Positions 8,325 through 16,083 of a stretch of 64,000 nt of DNA are shown here, piece after piece (within the stretch, counting starts at the first letter, position 1; every line of letters starts with the position of its first letter). The position numbers and the translations under genes are program-made. The notes beneath the pieces were generated by a model. The model saw nothing but the letters and a program-made list of their open reading frames with translations. It had not been told where the DNA came from and made no database searches. Location: the NCBI GenBank assembly GCA_045598965.1, contig JAZRVH010000033.1, positions 62,001-126,000 on the forward strand. Direction: 5' to 3'. This DNA comes from RGIG426 sp045598965 (GTDB lineage Bacteria; Bacillota; Clostridia; Oscillospirales; Acutalibacteraceae).

Positions 8325-9593
8325 TCAAAATAATTGGTTCATTGTAAGGCCGGTAATGAGTTTCGGATAAAAATAGGTGGATTTTTGGGGCATTTTTTCG
8401 CCCTCACGTGCCACAGCACTGATTTCGGTGACACGGGTGGGGTTTAAGATGAAGCAGGCGTCTGCACCGTTGTCGGTAAGGGCTTTTGCTTCTGCCGCGT
8501 CACGGGTATAGGTGAGTTTGCCTCCCGCCGCCATCGCTGCTTTGTCGATGCCGCAAAGGCGTTCGAGAAGCAGTGAGTGGAGGAGTGTGACATCTAATTC
8601 ACGGAGCGATTTAGAGGCGTTCGGAAGCAGGGCTTTCATCTGCTCTAAGTCGGACACCTTGAGCAAAGCGACACGGGTGCCGTCGTAATAGCCGAAAGCC
8701 TTTTCGCCTGCCGCATAGATTTGGGCAAGACGGGGCTCAATATCTTCAAACTTGTCGAGGGAAATTACGTCACATACAGCGGCGGCATCTTTCAAGAATT
8801 TTTCACGGTCGAAGCCCTCAATGTTATGGATAACACGATGGGTGGGGAACACCACAAGCCCGTCGTTTTGCATTGCACAAAGGAACATCATTACACGGTC
8901 GGAGGAGCCGGTGTTTGCCCCTTCGGCACGCAGGTGGTCACGGTAACGCAGAGCGGTTTCATAGCGGTGGTGGCCGTCGGCAATGTAGAGCTTTTTGTCC
9001 TCAAACAGTTGGCACACGGTACGCACATCGTCGCAATCCGGCACAGCCCACAGCGAGTGAATAACGCCATCGGCATCGGTGAAACGGGCGGTAGGCTCTT
9101 CGTTGCAAAACTTGTTGAGAATAGCGTCCACCGTGCGGTCGGGATCATCATACAGAGAATAGATTTGGCTGAAATTGCAGCCGGTGGCACACATCAGGTC
9201 AAACCGATCTTGCTTGGCTTTAGAGAGGGTTTCCTCGTGAGGAAGCACCACGCCCGCCGAAAACGGCTGAAGCTCCACGGTGCAGGTGAATCCACGCAAC
9301 GTGTACGGCTTGCCGTGGGCGACGAATTCCTCTTGGTAGATATAGAGCGAGGGGGTATCGTCTTGTTTCAGTACGCCGGATTCCAACCAGCATTTTAATG
9401 TTTCGCCGGCAACCGCATAGGGATTTTCTCCTTCACGGGGAAGCTCCAAACGAATAATGTTTTTCTCGTTTCCGGCAAGAAACATACGACGCTGTTCGTC
9501 CGAGATAATGTCATAAGGTGGGCAGCACAACTCGTCAATGTCGCCGGCACCGGCGGTAAAGCGGAGAGAACGAAAGGGGGCAATGTTGGCCAT
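8325..9593 (-). CDS. DUF1015 family protein
   Basis: 422 residues matching DUF1015: start MANIAPFRSLRF, CCPPYDIISDEQ, LYIYQEEF, GVVLPHEETLSKAKQDR, the strongly conserved YIADGHHRYETALRYR, MMFLCAMQNDGLVVFPTHRV and a C-terminal FILNPTRV. The family is widespread in clostridia and archaea. It is annotated as uncharacterised and sometimes sits near amino acid or serine metabolism genes. The ADGHHRYE motif looks like an active site, but I know of no firm reaction. It is the first gene of a three-gene minus-strand operon with oadB and the small subunit, behind a clear promoter. Why it is coupled to a sodium pump is unknown. Confidence 0.88.
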   Translation of the reverse strand: MANIAPFRSLRFTAGAGDIDELCCPPYDIISDEQRRMFLAGNEKNIIRLELPREGENPYAVAGETLKCWLESGVLKQDDTPSLYIYQEEFVAHGKPYTLRGFTCTVELQPFSAGVVLPHEETLSKAKQDRFDLMCATGCNFSQIYSLYDDPDRTVDAILNKFCNEEPTARFTDADGVIHSLWAVPDCDDVRTVCQLFEDKKLYIADGHHRYETALRYRDHLRAEGANTGSSDRVMMFLCAMQNDGLVVFPTHRVIHNIEGFDREKFLKDAAAVCDVISLDKFEDIEPRLAQIYAAGEKAFGYYDGTRVALLKVSDLEQMKALLPNASKSLRELDVTLLHSLLLERLCGIDKAAMAAGGKLTYTRDAAEAKALTDNGADACFILNPTRVTEISAVAREGEKMPQKSTYFYPKLITGLTMNQLF

Positions 9594-9641
9594 AGAAAGA
9601 TTCCTCGATTCTTTATAAATATTTTACAGAAACACCCTTAT

Positions 9642-9670
9642 ATTTTAGCGGCTTTTCTTTCATTCGTCAA
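9642..9670 (-). promoter_or_regulatory. Sigma-A promoter of the DUF1015-oadB operon
   Basis: On the minus strand TTGACG (9670-9665), 17-bp spacer and TAAAAT (9647-9642), about 50 bases upstream of the start. Confidence 0.75.
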
Positions 9671-9728
9671 CACTTTTTAACGGAATTTGAAAAAATGGCA
9701 CAATTCTTGTCTTTTTGGCAAAAAATGA

Positions 9729-9757
9729 TTGCTTTTTTTTGCGGAATATGGTACAAT
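9729..9757 (+). promoter_or_regulatory. Sigma-A promoter of pfp
   Basis: TTGCTT (9729-9734), 17-bp spacer and TACAAT (9752-9757), 40 bases before the pfp start; divergent from the operon on the other strand. Confidence 0.75.
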
Positions 9758-9797
9758 TTACCCGTTCTAAATTTTATCAAAAAGGTGGTAAAAAACT

Positions 9798-11045
9798 ATG
9801 GGAACTCTCAAAGGTGCTTGCATCATCGGTCAGTCCGGCGGTCCGACCTCCGTCATTAACGCCAGTGCTTACGGTGCCATTAAAACGGCATTGGAAAGCG
9901 AGGAAATTACGGCGGTCTACGGTGCCCTCAACGGCATCAAAGGCGTGCTGAACGATAACCTCATCGATATGTCGAAAGAGGATCCGGAGGAACTGGAACT
10001 CCTCAAATTCACCCCGTCCTCGGCTCTCGGCTCCTGCCGCTATAAGCTGAAAGACCCGGATGATGACGATACCGATTACAAACGCATTCTCGAAATCTTC
10101 CAAAAATACAACGTCCGCTATTTCTTCTACAATGGCGGTAACGACTCGATGGATACCTGCAACAAAATCTCCAAATTTATGTTGCAAAACGGCTATGAGT
10201 GCCGTGTAATGGGTATTCCGAAAACCATCGACAACGACTTGGATGGCACGGATCACTGCCCGGGCTACGCTTCCGCTGCGAAATATATCGCCACCTCGAT
10301 GATGGAGATTTATCGTGACGCTCGTGTGTATGACACCGGTATGATTACTGTGGTGGAAATCATGGGTCGTAACGCCGGCTGGCTGACTGCCGCCGCCGCT
10401 CTTGCCGGTGCCAAAGGCAACGGTGCGGACCTTATCTATCTGCCGGAAGTTGACTTCGATATGAACTCTTTCCTGGAGAAAGTCCGTGAGATTTACGACC
10501 GCAACGGCAAATGCATTGTCGCTGTGTCCGAGGGTATCCACGATAAAGACGGCAAATATATTGCCGAGTACGCTACCTCTTCTGCTCAGCAGAAGGACAG
10601 CTTCGGTCACGCTCAAATGGGCGGCTTGGCGGCATACCTCGCCTCCGTTGTGCAACGTGAGACCGGTGCGAAAGTCCGTGGCATTGAGCTCAGTCTTCTG
10701 CAGCGTTGTGCCGCTCACTGTGCTTCCAAAACCGATATTGACGAGTCCTTTGCTTCCGGTAAAGCCGCTGTCGAAAACGCCATTGCCGGTGTGACCGACA
10801 AAATGGTCGGCTTTGAACGCTCCACGGATGAGAACGGCAACTACAAATGCAACATCAAGCTGTTCGACCTCACCGTTGTTGCGAATACCGAGAAAAAGGT
10901 TCCGCTGTCCTGGCTCAACAAGACCCAAGACGGCCTGAACGAGTTGTATGTCGATTATGCACTTCCGCTGATTCAAGGCGAGACCGAAATGGTGAAAGAG
11001 GATGGCTTGCCCCGCTTCGCCAACCTGAAGAAAGTGCGTGTCTAA
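9798..11045 (+). CDS. pfp: Diphosphate--fructose-6-phosphate 1-phosphotransferase
   Basis: 415 residues of the phosphofructokinase family. The glycine-rich start GACIIGQSGGPTSVINAS binds the phosphoryl donor. GGNDSMDT (about residues 113-120) has Asp where ATP enzymes have Gly (GGDGS), and the PKTIDNDL segment (about 141-148) has the Lys typical of PPi-using enzymes. MGRNAGWLTAAAAL follows. It interconverts fructose 6-phosphate and fructose 1,6-bisphosphate using PPi, reversibly, in glycolysis/gluconeogenesis; this is common in anaerobic clostridia. AAGGTGG precedes the ATG. It is monocistronic with its own promoter and terminator. Codon use is strongly biased (GGT, GGC, AAA), suggesting high expression. 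Confidence 0.95.
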   Translation: MGTLKGACIIGQSGGPTSVINASAYGAIKTALESEEITAVYGALNGIKGVLNDNLIDMSKEDPEELELLKFTPSSALGSCRYKLKDPDDDDTDYKRILEIFQKYNVRYFFYNGGNDSMDTCNKISKFMLQNGYECRVMGIPKTIDNDLDGTDHCPGYASAAKYIATSMMEIYRDARVYDTGMITVVEIMGRNAGWLTAAAALAGAKGNGADLIYLPEVDFDMNSFLEKVREIYDRNGKCIVAVSEGIHDKDGKYIAEYATSSAQQKDSFGHAQMGGLAAYLASVVQRETGAKVRGIELSLLQRCAAHCASKTDIDESFASGKAAVENAIAGVTDKMVGFERSTDENGNYKCNIKLFDLTVVANTEKKVPLSWLNKTQDGLNELYVDYALPLIQGETEMVKEDGLPRFANLKKVRV

Positions 11046-11056
11046 TCGCTAACACC

Positions 11057-11088
11057 AAAAACGCCCATCAAACGATGGGCGTTTTTTC
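11057..11088 (+). terminator. Intrinsic terminator of pfp
   Basis: 12-bp perfect stem (AAAACGCCCATC with its complement), AAAC loop and six T. Confidence 0.92.
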
Positions 11089-11112
11089 TTAAAATTATGG
11101 AAAAGGGGCGAG

Positions 11113-11373
11113 ATGTTGAACTATACGTATATGGTTTTGTGTAAAGATAATACCCTTTACACTGGATGGACCAACGATTTGGAAAAACGCCTTGCCGCTC
11201 ACAATGCCGGAACGGGGGCAAAGTACACGAAAACCCGTCGTCCGGTTACAATGGTGTATGCCGAGGAACACGATGAAAAGCGGGATGCTATGCGGCGGGA
11301 GGCACAAATCAAGCAAATGACCCGCTTTGAAAAAATACGGCTGATTTCTTCGCTGCAAAACATTCTGAAATAG
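11113..11373 (+). CDS. GIY-YIG nuclease family protein (UPF0213/YhbQ-like)
   Basis: 86 residues with the GIY-YIG core in single-domain form: YTYMVLCKDNTLYTGWTND (Y-M-V ... Y-T-G variant), then LEKRLAAHNAGTGAKYTKTRRPVTMVYAE, EKRDAMRREAQIKQM and RFEKIRLI. This length and pattern match the small UPF0213 proteins often annotated as putative endonucleases. Their target is not firmly known. AAAGGGGCG precedes the ATG. The gene is framed by terminators on both sides. Confidence 0.88.
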   Translation: MLNYTYMVLCKDNTLYTGWTNDLEKRLAAHNAGTGAKYTKTRRPVTMVYAEEHDEKRDAMRREAQIKQMTRFEKIRLISSLQNILK

Positions 11374-11380
11374 CCAACAA

Positions 11381-11413
11381 AAAACGCCTTGTCTGTTGAC
11401 AAGGCGTTTTACT
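11381..11413. terminator. Bidirectional terminator between convergent genes
   Basis: 13-bp perfect stem (AAAACGCCTTGTC with its complement) and TGTT loop. A/T tracts on both sides fit termination of the GIY-YIG gene and, on the other strand, of pyrR. Confidence 0.85.
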
Positions 11414-11441
11414 TTACACACAAAATGATGAAAATGAGAGG

Positions 11442-11975
11442 TTATCCCCAGATGCTGACGTCGTTTTCCTTATCCGTTTCGGTGAGGTGGACGACCACTT
11501 TTTCTTCACGGGCAGACGGAATGTTACGTCCCACGAAGTCGCCTCGTATGGGGAGCTCTCGGTGGCCACGGTCAACAAGAACCGCCAGTTGGATTTTGGC
11601 GGGACGACCGAGACGCATAATGGCGTCAATAGCGGCACGGGCGGTGCGACCGGTATACATTACATCGTCCACGAGAATCACCACTTTTCCGGCTACGGAA
11701 AAAGGAATATCCGTTTCGCCGACTCGGGGTTCCGTTTTTTGCAAATCCAAATCGTCCCGATACAGCGTAACGTCTAATTCGCCCACCGGAACCTCGGCAC
11801 CGTCGATACGCCGAATGTTGTCTGAAAGACGTTTGGCAATGGGAACGCCACGGGTTTTTACGCCAATAAAGCAGAGGTTATCCGTGCCGTGATTTTTTTC
11901 TAAAATTTGGTGGGATAGGCGTACAAGTGTACGGTCCATATCGGCACCGTTCATCAGTTGGGCTTTCTTTTGCAT
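11442..11975 (-). CDS. pyrR: Bifunctional pyrimidine regulator / uracil phosphoribosyltransferase
   Basis: 177 residues, the usual PyrR length. The start has the MNGADMDRTLVRLSHQILE pattern. GVKTRGVPIAKRL and DVTLYRDDL follow, then the PRPP loop VILVDDVMYTGRTARAA (about residues 97-113), LVDRGHRELPI and the C-terminal VVVHL. PyrR binds UMP or PRPP and in Firmicutes attenuates pyr transcripts; it also makes UMP from uracil and PRPP. No pyrimidine biosynthesis gene or PyrR-binding loop is visible nearby, so it must act on distant targets. AAGGAGG lies 7 bases before the start. It follows the aminopeptidase gene by 12 bases, probably in one transcript. Confidence 0.95.
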   Translation of the reverse strand: MQKKAQLMNGADMDRTLVRLSHQILEKNHGTDNLCFIGVKTRGVPIAKRLSDNIRRIDGAEVPVGELDVTLYRDDLDLQKTEPRVGETDIPFSVAGKVVILVDDVMYTGRTARAAIDAIMRLGRPAKIQLAVLVDRGHRELPIRGDFVGRNIPSAREEKVVVHLTETDKENDVSIWG

Positions 11976-11987
11976 TTTGCGTCCTCC

Positions 11988-13211
11988 TTAAAATGCCCAG
12001 TCTCCGTTTTCGAAAATCGGGACAACTGTGCCGTTTTCGGTTTCGGCGGTAATGGACAAATCGGCACAGCCAATCATAAAGTCCTCGTGGATAATGGAAT
12101 CGTTGACGCCGAGAGTGTGACATTCCTCCAATGTGCGGTTTTCAAAATTGTCTACACAATCCGCAAATCCCATACCGAGAGCCAAGTGGCAAGCGGCATT
12201 TTCGTCGAAAAGTGTGTTGTAGAACAGTATGCCCGACTCACGAATGGGAGAGTGAAAGGGGACGAGGGCACATTCTCCCAAATAGGCGGCACCGTCGTCC
12301 ATGGAAATCAGCTGTTTTAAGAGCTCCTCGTTTTTTTCGGCGTGGCATTCTACCGCTTTTCCTTTTTCAAATCGCAGGGAGAAATTTTCGATAAGCTCGC
12401 CACGGTAGGAGAGGGGCATTGTGGCGACCACGGTGCCTTCCGCTTCGCCTCGTTTTGGGGTTGTAAAAACCTCCTCCGTCGGCATATTCGGGTTGAATCG
12501 TATACCGGATAAAGTTTTTTCTTCGCCACCGGCAAAACGGCTTTCCGGCATAAGTCCCACGGTGAAATCTGTGCCGTTTTTGGCTTTGTAGTGCAACGTT
12601 TTAATGTGAAGTTGATTGAGGTATGCTGAACGGCTCGCCAAATCACGATTGTGTTGCTCCCAAGAGGCAACCGGGTCATCGGTGACACGGGCGGTTTTAA
12701 GAATGGCATCCCACAGCTTGTTTACCGCAACGGATTTCCGGTCGTTCGGAAACAACTTTTTCGCCCACGCTTCACTGGGAACGGCGGCAATACACCAAGG
12801 ATACTTGTTTTCCATCGTGTCACGGATGGGTTTAATGATTTTGTACCGTTCTTTAGTGGCTTTGGACTGCTTTTCCTGATTCATTCCCCGCAGACCGTCC
12901 GGGTCCTCGGACAAAAGATAAATCATTACCGGCAGTGTTTCGGCACGATATTTAAGCTTTTCAACCTCCCACGGGGCTAACGTGCCCAGTGTTTTTTGAG
13001 ACTGATGGCGGACGTGTAGCTTCTGAAGCGGCTGATAGTGCCAATCTACCTCCACTTTGCGGGCACCTGCACGATAGCATTCCTCGACCAACATCTTGAC
13101 AAATTCCGGTTGGTCGGTTTCGGCGGAAATCACAACGTCCATTCCTTTTTTCACGCCGCCGCCCATCGTGGCAAGTAGCTTTGCGTAGTTTCGCAATTGT
13201 GTTTTGTTCAA
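11988..13211 (-). CDS. M29 family aminopeptidase
   Basis: 407 residues from a TTG start at 13211. An upstream GTG (13220) is the last base of the AAAAGGTG ribosome binding site itself, so TTG 8 bases after it is preferred. Family marks are the MPTEEVFTTP segment, GECALVPFHSPI, ILFYNTLFDENAACHLALGMGF and the C-terminal NDSIIHEDFMIG, which supply the Glu, His and Asp ligands of the two-metal M29 (AmpS/PepS/thermophilic aminopeptidase) site. It removes N-terminal residues from peptides in the cytoplasm. It is the first gene of a two-gene minus-strand unit with pyrR, behind a clear promoter at 13242-13270. Confidence 0.92.
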   Translation of the reverse strand: MNKTQLRNYAKLLATMGGGVKKGMDVVISAETDQPEFVKMLVEECYRAGARKVEVDWHYQPLQKLHVRHQSQKTLGTLAPWEVEKLKYRAETLPVMIYLLSEDPDGLRGMNQEKQSKATKERYKIIKPIRDTMENKYPWCIAAVPSEAWAKKLFPNDRKSVAVNKLWDAILKTARVTDDPVASWEQHNRDLASRSAYLNQLHIKTLHYKAKNGTDFTVGLMPESRFAGGEEKTLSGIRFNPNMPTEEVFTTPKRGEAEGTVVATMPLSYRGELIENFSLRFEKGKAVECHAEKNEELLKQLISMDDGAAYLGECALVPFHSPIRESGILFYNTLFDENAACHLALGMGFADCVDNFENRTLEECHTLGVNDSIIHEDFMIGCADLSITAETENGTVVPIFENGDWAF

Positions 13212-13241
13212 GAAAGTCACACCTTTTTCGCATTTTTTGAT

Positions 13242-13270
13242 AGTATACCACTTTTTTGCGGCAATTTCAA
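13242..13270 (-). promoter_or_regulatory. Sigma-A promoter of the aminopeptidase-pyrR unit
   Basis: On the minus strand TTGAAA (13270-13265), 17-bp spacer and TATACT (13247-13242). Confidence 0.78.
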
Positions 13271-13299
13271 CGGAAATGAGGAAAGTTTTTGTAAATCTC

Positions 13300-13328
13300 T
13301 TGCATTACCTGTCGTCATCTTGTATAAT
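13300..13328 (+). promoter_or_regulatory. Sigma-A promoter of the lipoprotein-bioY unit
   Basis: TTGCAT (13300-13305), 17-bp spacer and perfect TATAAT (13323-13328), 55 bases before the ATG at 13383; AAGGAG at 13367-13372. Confidence 0.88.
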
Positions 13329-13382
13329 AGACATAACGAAAAATGTAAAAAAACACAACCGAAAATAAGGAGTGCTGTTTCT

Positions 13383-14510
13383 ATGAAAAAAATCGGCGTA
13401 ATACTGCTTTTGCTTGTGTGCTGTGTGGCACTGTTGTTGTGCTCCGGGTGCAAAAAGAAAGACCCGAAAAACTCTGAAACGTCGTCGGCGGGCCAGACCG
13501 GCTCTTCCGATGTGGGAAATGCGACGGGAGCGGAGACGTCCGGTGCGGTGATCTCCGGGAATAACCAAAACGGCGATAACGGCAACGGCGGTTCCGGCTC
13601 CGGCGACAATAAAAACGGCGGACAGAAAGCGAACGAAAACGGCAGCTCTGCCGACGAAAATTCGAAAGTGGAGTTCAACAGTGTGGAGGACGAGGCGATT
13701 GCCATCGCTAAGGCGTTGCATGCCGCCGACGAACGGGGCGGATTGACCGAGGATTCCGAAGCCTACGAAAGTGAGCTTTACAGTGTGGGGGCTCCCACGC
13801 AGCCTGCCAATGCGGCGTCCTCGGGTGAAATGCAGATAAACGGCGAAAAATGCAAGGTATATACCACGTCCGATGGACAAGGTCACACCGAATTGATTGC
13901 GGAATCGGAAAGCGGAAAATGGTATTACAAAGACGAATACGGCGATTACATTCCCGTGACGCTGATGAGCGACGGAACGCTGACAGTGGGAGATTTGCCG
14001 TTGGACGGTGAGTCGGTTTTGGATATTGCCGAGTGGATGCTGCAAAAGTTTACCGGCGATGCTTCCTGTGTTGTGGAGCAATCGGGTAACGGCCTTGTCA
14101 ATGGTGTTGATTGCGATTTTTATGTGGCAACCAATGCAAAAGGCAACGTTCTCGGTGCGATTGCTCACGGCCCTGACGGCGAGTATTACTATCGTGAAAA
14201 AACCGGATTTCTCTATCGTCTTATCGGGCGAGAACTCGGGAAATATTGGTTGGCGGAGCCGGTCAGCGAATTCTCTAAATCGGCTTTGATTGTCTATAAC
14301 GAGGTGTCCGGCAAAACGGCGGACAGTGCCACTTCCAACGAATCCATTGTCATCAACAACCAGGCCGCCACGCAGTATGCCATCGTCCGTGGCGGTAAAA
14401 CCGTGGCGAACATTGCTGTGACTACCGACAATATGTGGTACTATGACGACACGGCAAAAGGCAATTATCACCGTGTAAAATGGACAGTGGACGGGGCAAC
14501 GGCGTCGTAA
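13383..14510 (+). CDS. Putative lipoprotein of unknown function
   Basis: 375 residues. It opens with a typical lipoprotein signal: MKKIGVILLLLVCCVALLL, then CSGC, with the lipidated Cys followed by KKKD. Residues about 25-100 are a low-complexity Gly/Asn/Ser/Asp/Glu region that would act as a flexible tether. The rest is a soluble domain with an internal repeat: VYTTSDGQGHTELIAESESGKWYYKDEYGDYIPV and a later VATNAKGNVLGAIAHGPDGEYYYREKTGFLYRL share the pattern (ATNxxGxxxxx...GxYYY). I do not recognise the family. Its stop codon is 4 bases before bioY, so the two are co-transcribed, but a link to biotin is only suggested by position. Confidence 0.8.
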   Translation: MKKIGVILLLLVCCVALLLCSGCKKKDPKNSETSSAGQTGSSDVGNATGAETSGAVISGNNQNGDNGNGGSGSGDNKNGGQKANENGSSADENSKVEFNSVEDEAIAIAKALHAADERGGLTEDSEAYESELYSVGAPTQPANAASSGEMQINGEKCKVYTTSDGQGHTELIAESESGKWYYKDEYGDYIPVTLMSDGTLTVGDLPLDGESVLDIAEWMLQKFTGDASCVVEQSGNGLVNGVDCDFYVATNAKGNVLGAIAHGPDGEYYYREKTGFLYRLIGRELGKYWLAEPVSEFSKSALIVYNEVSGKTADSATSNESIVINNQAATQYAIVRGGKTVANIAVTTDNMWYYDDTAKGNYHRVKWTVDGATAS

Positions 14511-14514
14511 TCGT

Positions 14515-15042
14515 ATGACAAAATCGGTATCGGAATTAACCTTGTGTGCCGTTTCGTGTGCGGTGTTGTGTGTGCTGTCTCCGTTTGTCATTCCCGTTGG
14601 CGTTATTCCGGTGACACTGGCCACCTTTGGAGTGTACACGCTCAGTGCGGTGTTCGGCTTAAAACGGTCGTGCGTGGCGATAGGTGTGTTTTTGCTGATG
14701 GGAGCGGTAGGAGTGCCGGTGTTTTCCGGCTTCCGAGGCGGGATTTCTGTCTTGATAGGGCCGACCGGTGGCTTTCTTTTTGGCTACTTGCCCTGTGCCG
14801 CCACGGTGGGGGTTGTGTCTGATCGCACCTCATCCCGATGGGCACTGTGTCTTTCTATGCTCTTCGGAACCGGGCTTTTGTACCTTTGCGGAACCTTGTG
14901 GTATGGGATTACGGCACACGTGTCGGTGACGACGGCACTTTCCGTCTGTGTTGTGCCGTTTTTGGTGTTTGACGCACTGAAAATCACAGCGGCAACGGCA
15001 CTTTCGTCGAAGCTTAAATCAGTCTGGAAATCTGTAAAATAA
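14515..15042 (+). CDS. bioY: BioY family biotin transporter (ECF S component)
   Basis: 175 residues, about six membrane helices. The BioY pattern is clear: PFVIPVGVIPVTLATFGVY near the start, then LLMGAVGVPVFSGFRGGISVLIGPTGGFLFGYLP, and DALKITAATALSSKL at the end. It binds biotin and imports it, usually with a shared ECF energising module (EcfAA'T), which is not in the window. A biotin importer fits a cell that runs a biotin-dependent sodium decarboxylase (oadB at 7184). There is no separate ribosome binding site of strength, so translation is likely coupled to the lipoprotein gene ending 4 bases upstream. Confidence 0.93.
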   Translation: MTKSVSELTLCAVSCAVLCVLSPFVIPVGVIPVTLATFGVYTLSAVFGLKRSCVAIGVFLLMGAVGVPVFSGFRGGISVLIGPTGGFLFGYLPCAATVGVVSDRTSSRWALCLSMLFGTGLLYLCGTLWYGITAHVSVTTALSVCVVPFLVFDALKITAATALSSKLKSVWKSVK

Positions 15043-15109
15043 ATGCACACGCAGGGGCGGTTGCTCCTGCGTGTCGTGCGTTAAAATGCGAACGAAAGGG
15101 GGAAAGCTT

Positions 15110-15991
15110 GTGGAAAAATCGTTGACGTTTACCGTCCCCGAGGAGTACGACGGTGAGACGGTCCAGAACTTTTTGCGTCGAGAATGCGGGCTTTCCTGGC
15201 GAATGGTGGTGCGGTTAAAGCACACGGAAAACGGCATGACGGTGGACGGGGAACACGTCCGCAGTATTGACCGCATAAAAACGGGACAGACGGTGGTTTT
15301 AACCATGCCGACCGAGCAGGTGAAAATCGAGGGCGTTTCGTTGCCGCTTGATATTGCGTATGAGGATGACTACCTGCTTGTTGTAAACAAGCCGCCGTAT
15401 TTGGCGGTGCATCCGTCGGCGGGAAAACCGGAGCCTACGCTTGCAAACGCTGTGGTGGCGTATTACGAAAAAAACGGCGTACCGCACAGCTTTCGTCCCG
15501 TGAACCGATTAGACCGAAACACCAGCGGCTTATTGCTTATAGGCAAAAATCCCCATGTGGTTTTTGCGTTGGCGGGGAAAGTGAAAAAAGAATATCGTGC
15601 CCTTGCTCTCGGGACAATTTCCGAAAACGGCACGGTTGATGCTCCTATTCGGGTGAAAGAGGGCTGCACGATTACCCGAGAGGTGGGCGAGGGCGGAAAA
15701 CCCAGTGTTACCCATTACGAAGTGGTGGCAAGCGATGAGGAGCTGACCTATCTGCGGGTGTGGCTGGAAACGGGGCGAACTCACCAAATTCGTGTGCATT
15801 TGTCGTCTATCGGGTTTCCGCTTGCCGGCGACACGATGTACGGAACGGACGAAACGGTGATGCCTCGCCATGCATTGCATTGCAATCGGATGGAATTTGA
15901 CCATCCGGTAACGGGTCAGCGGGTAACGGTGGAGGCACCGCTTCCCGACGATATGAAAACAGTGCTTGAAAAACACGGTTTTTGTGGCTAA
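15110..15991 (+). CDS. RluA family pseudouridine synthase
   Basis: 293 residues from a GTG start at 15110, chosen because AAAGGGGG lies 7 bases upstream. An N-terminal S4-like RNA-binding region (FLRRECGLSWRMVVRLK ... MTVDGEHVRS) is followed by the catalytic domain: YEDDYLLVVNKPPYLAVHP, then RPVNRLDRNTSGLLL with the catalytic Asp in RLDxxTSG, and LETGRTHQIRVHLSSIGFPLAGDTMYG. It converts uridine to pseudouridine in rRNA or tRNA. The family (RluD/YlyB/YjbO-like) is clear but the target site cannot be told from sequence alone. A hairpin without T-tract (15047-15074) lies just upstream. Confidence 0.93.
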   Translation: MEKSLTFTVPEEYDGETVQNFLRRECGLSWRMVVRLKHTENGMTVDGEHVRSIDRIKTGQTVVLTMPTEQVKIEGVSLPLDIAYEDDYLLVVNKPPYLAVHPSAGKPEPTLANAVVAYYEKNGVPHSFRPVNRLDRNTSGLLLIGKNPHVVFALAGKVKKEYRALALGTISENGTVDAPIRVKEGCTITREVGEGGKPSVTHYEVVASDEELTYLRVWLETGRTHQIRVHLSSIGFPLAGDTMYGTDETVMPRHALHCNRMEFDHPVTGQRVTVEAPLPDDMKTVLEKHGFCG

Positions 15992-16005
15992 AACGTGAAA
16001 AAGGC

Positions 16006-16034
16006 TTGTATTTTTTATTCGGGCACGTTATAAT
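16006..16034 (+). promoter_or_regulatory. Sigma-A promoter of the yicC-remA-gmk-rpoZ-priA cluster
   Basis: TTGTAT (16006-16011), 17-bp spacer and perfect TATAAT (16029-16034), 50 bases before yicC; GGAGGGG at 16070-16077. Confidence 0.85.
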
Positions 16035-16083
16035 AGAACAAATACCCGTATAAAATATATTTTTATGTGGAGGGGAAGCTCGT

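Noticed and set aside
9777..10976. 399-codon open frame antisense to pfp
   Set aside because: Shadow caused by strong codon bias of pfp; no promoter or domain pattern.
13305..14639. 444-codon minus-strand frame across the lipoprotein gene
   Set aside because: Overlaps a gene with clear promoter, signal peptide and ribosome binding site; no recognisable domain.
15047..15074. 12-bp GC-rich hairpin after bioY as a terminator
   Set aside because: No T-tract follows; it may slow transcription but cannot be called an intrinsic terminator.
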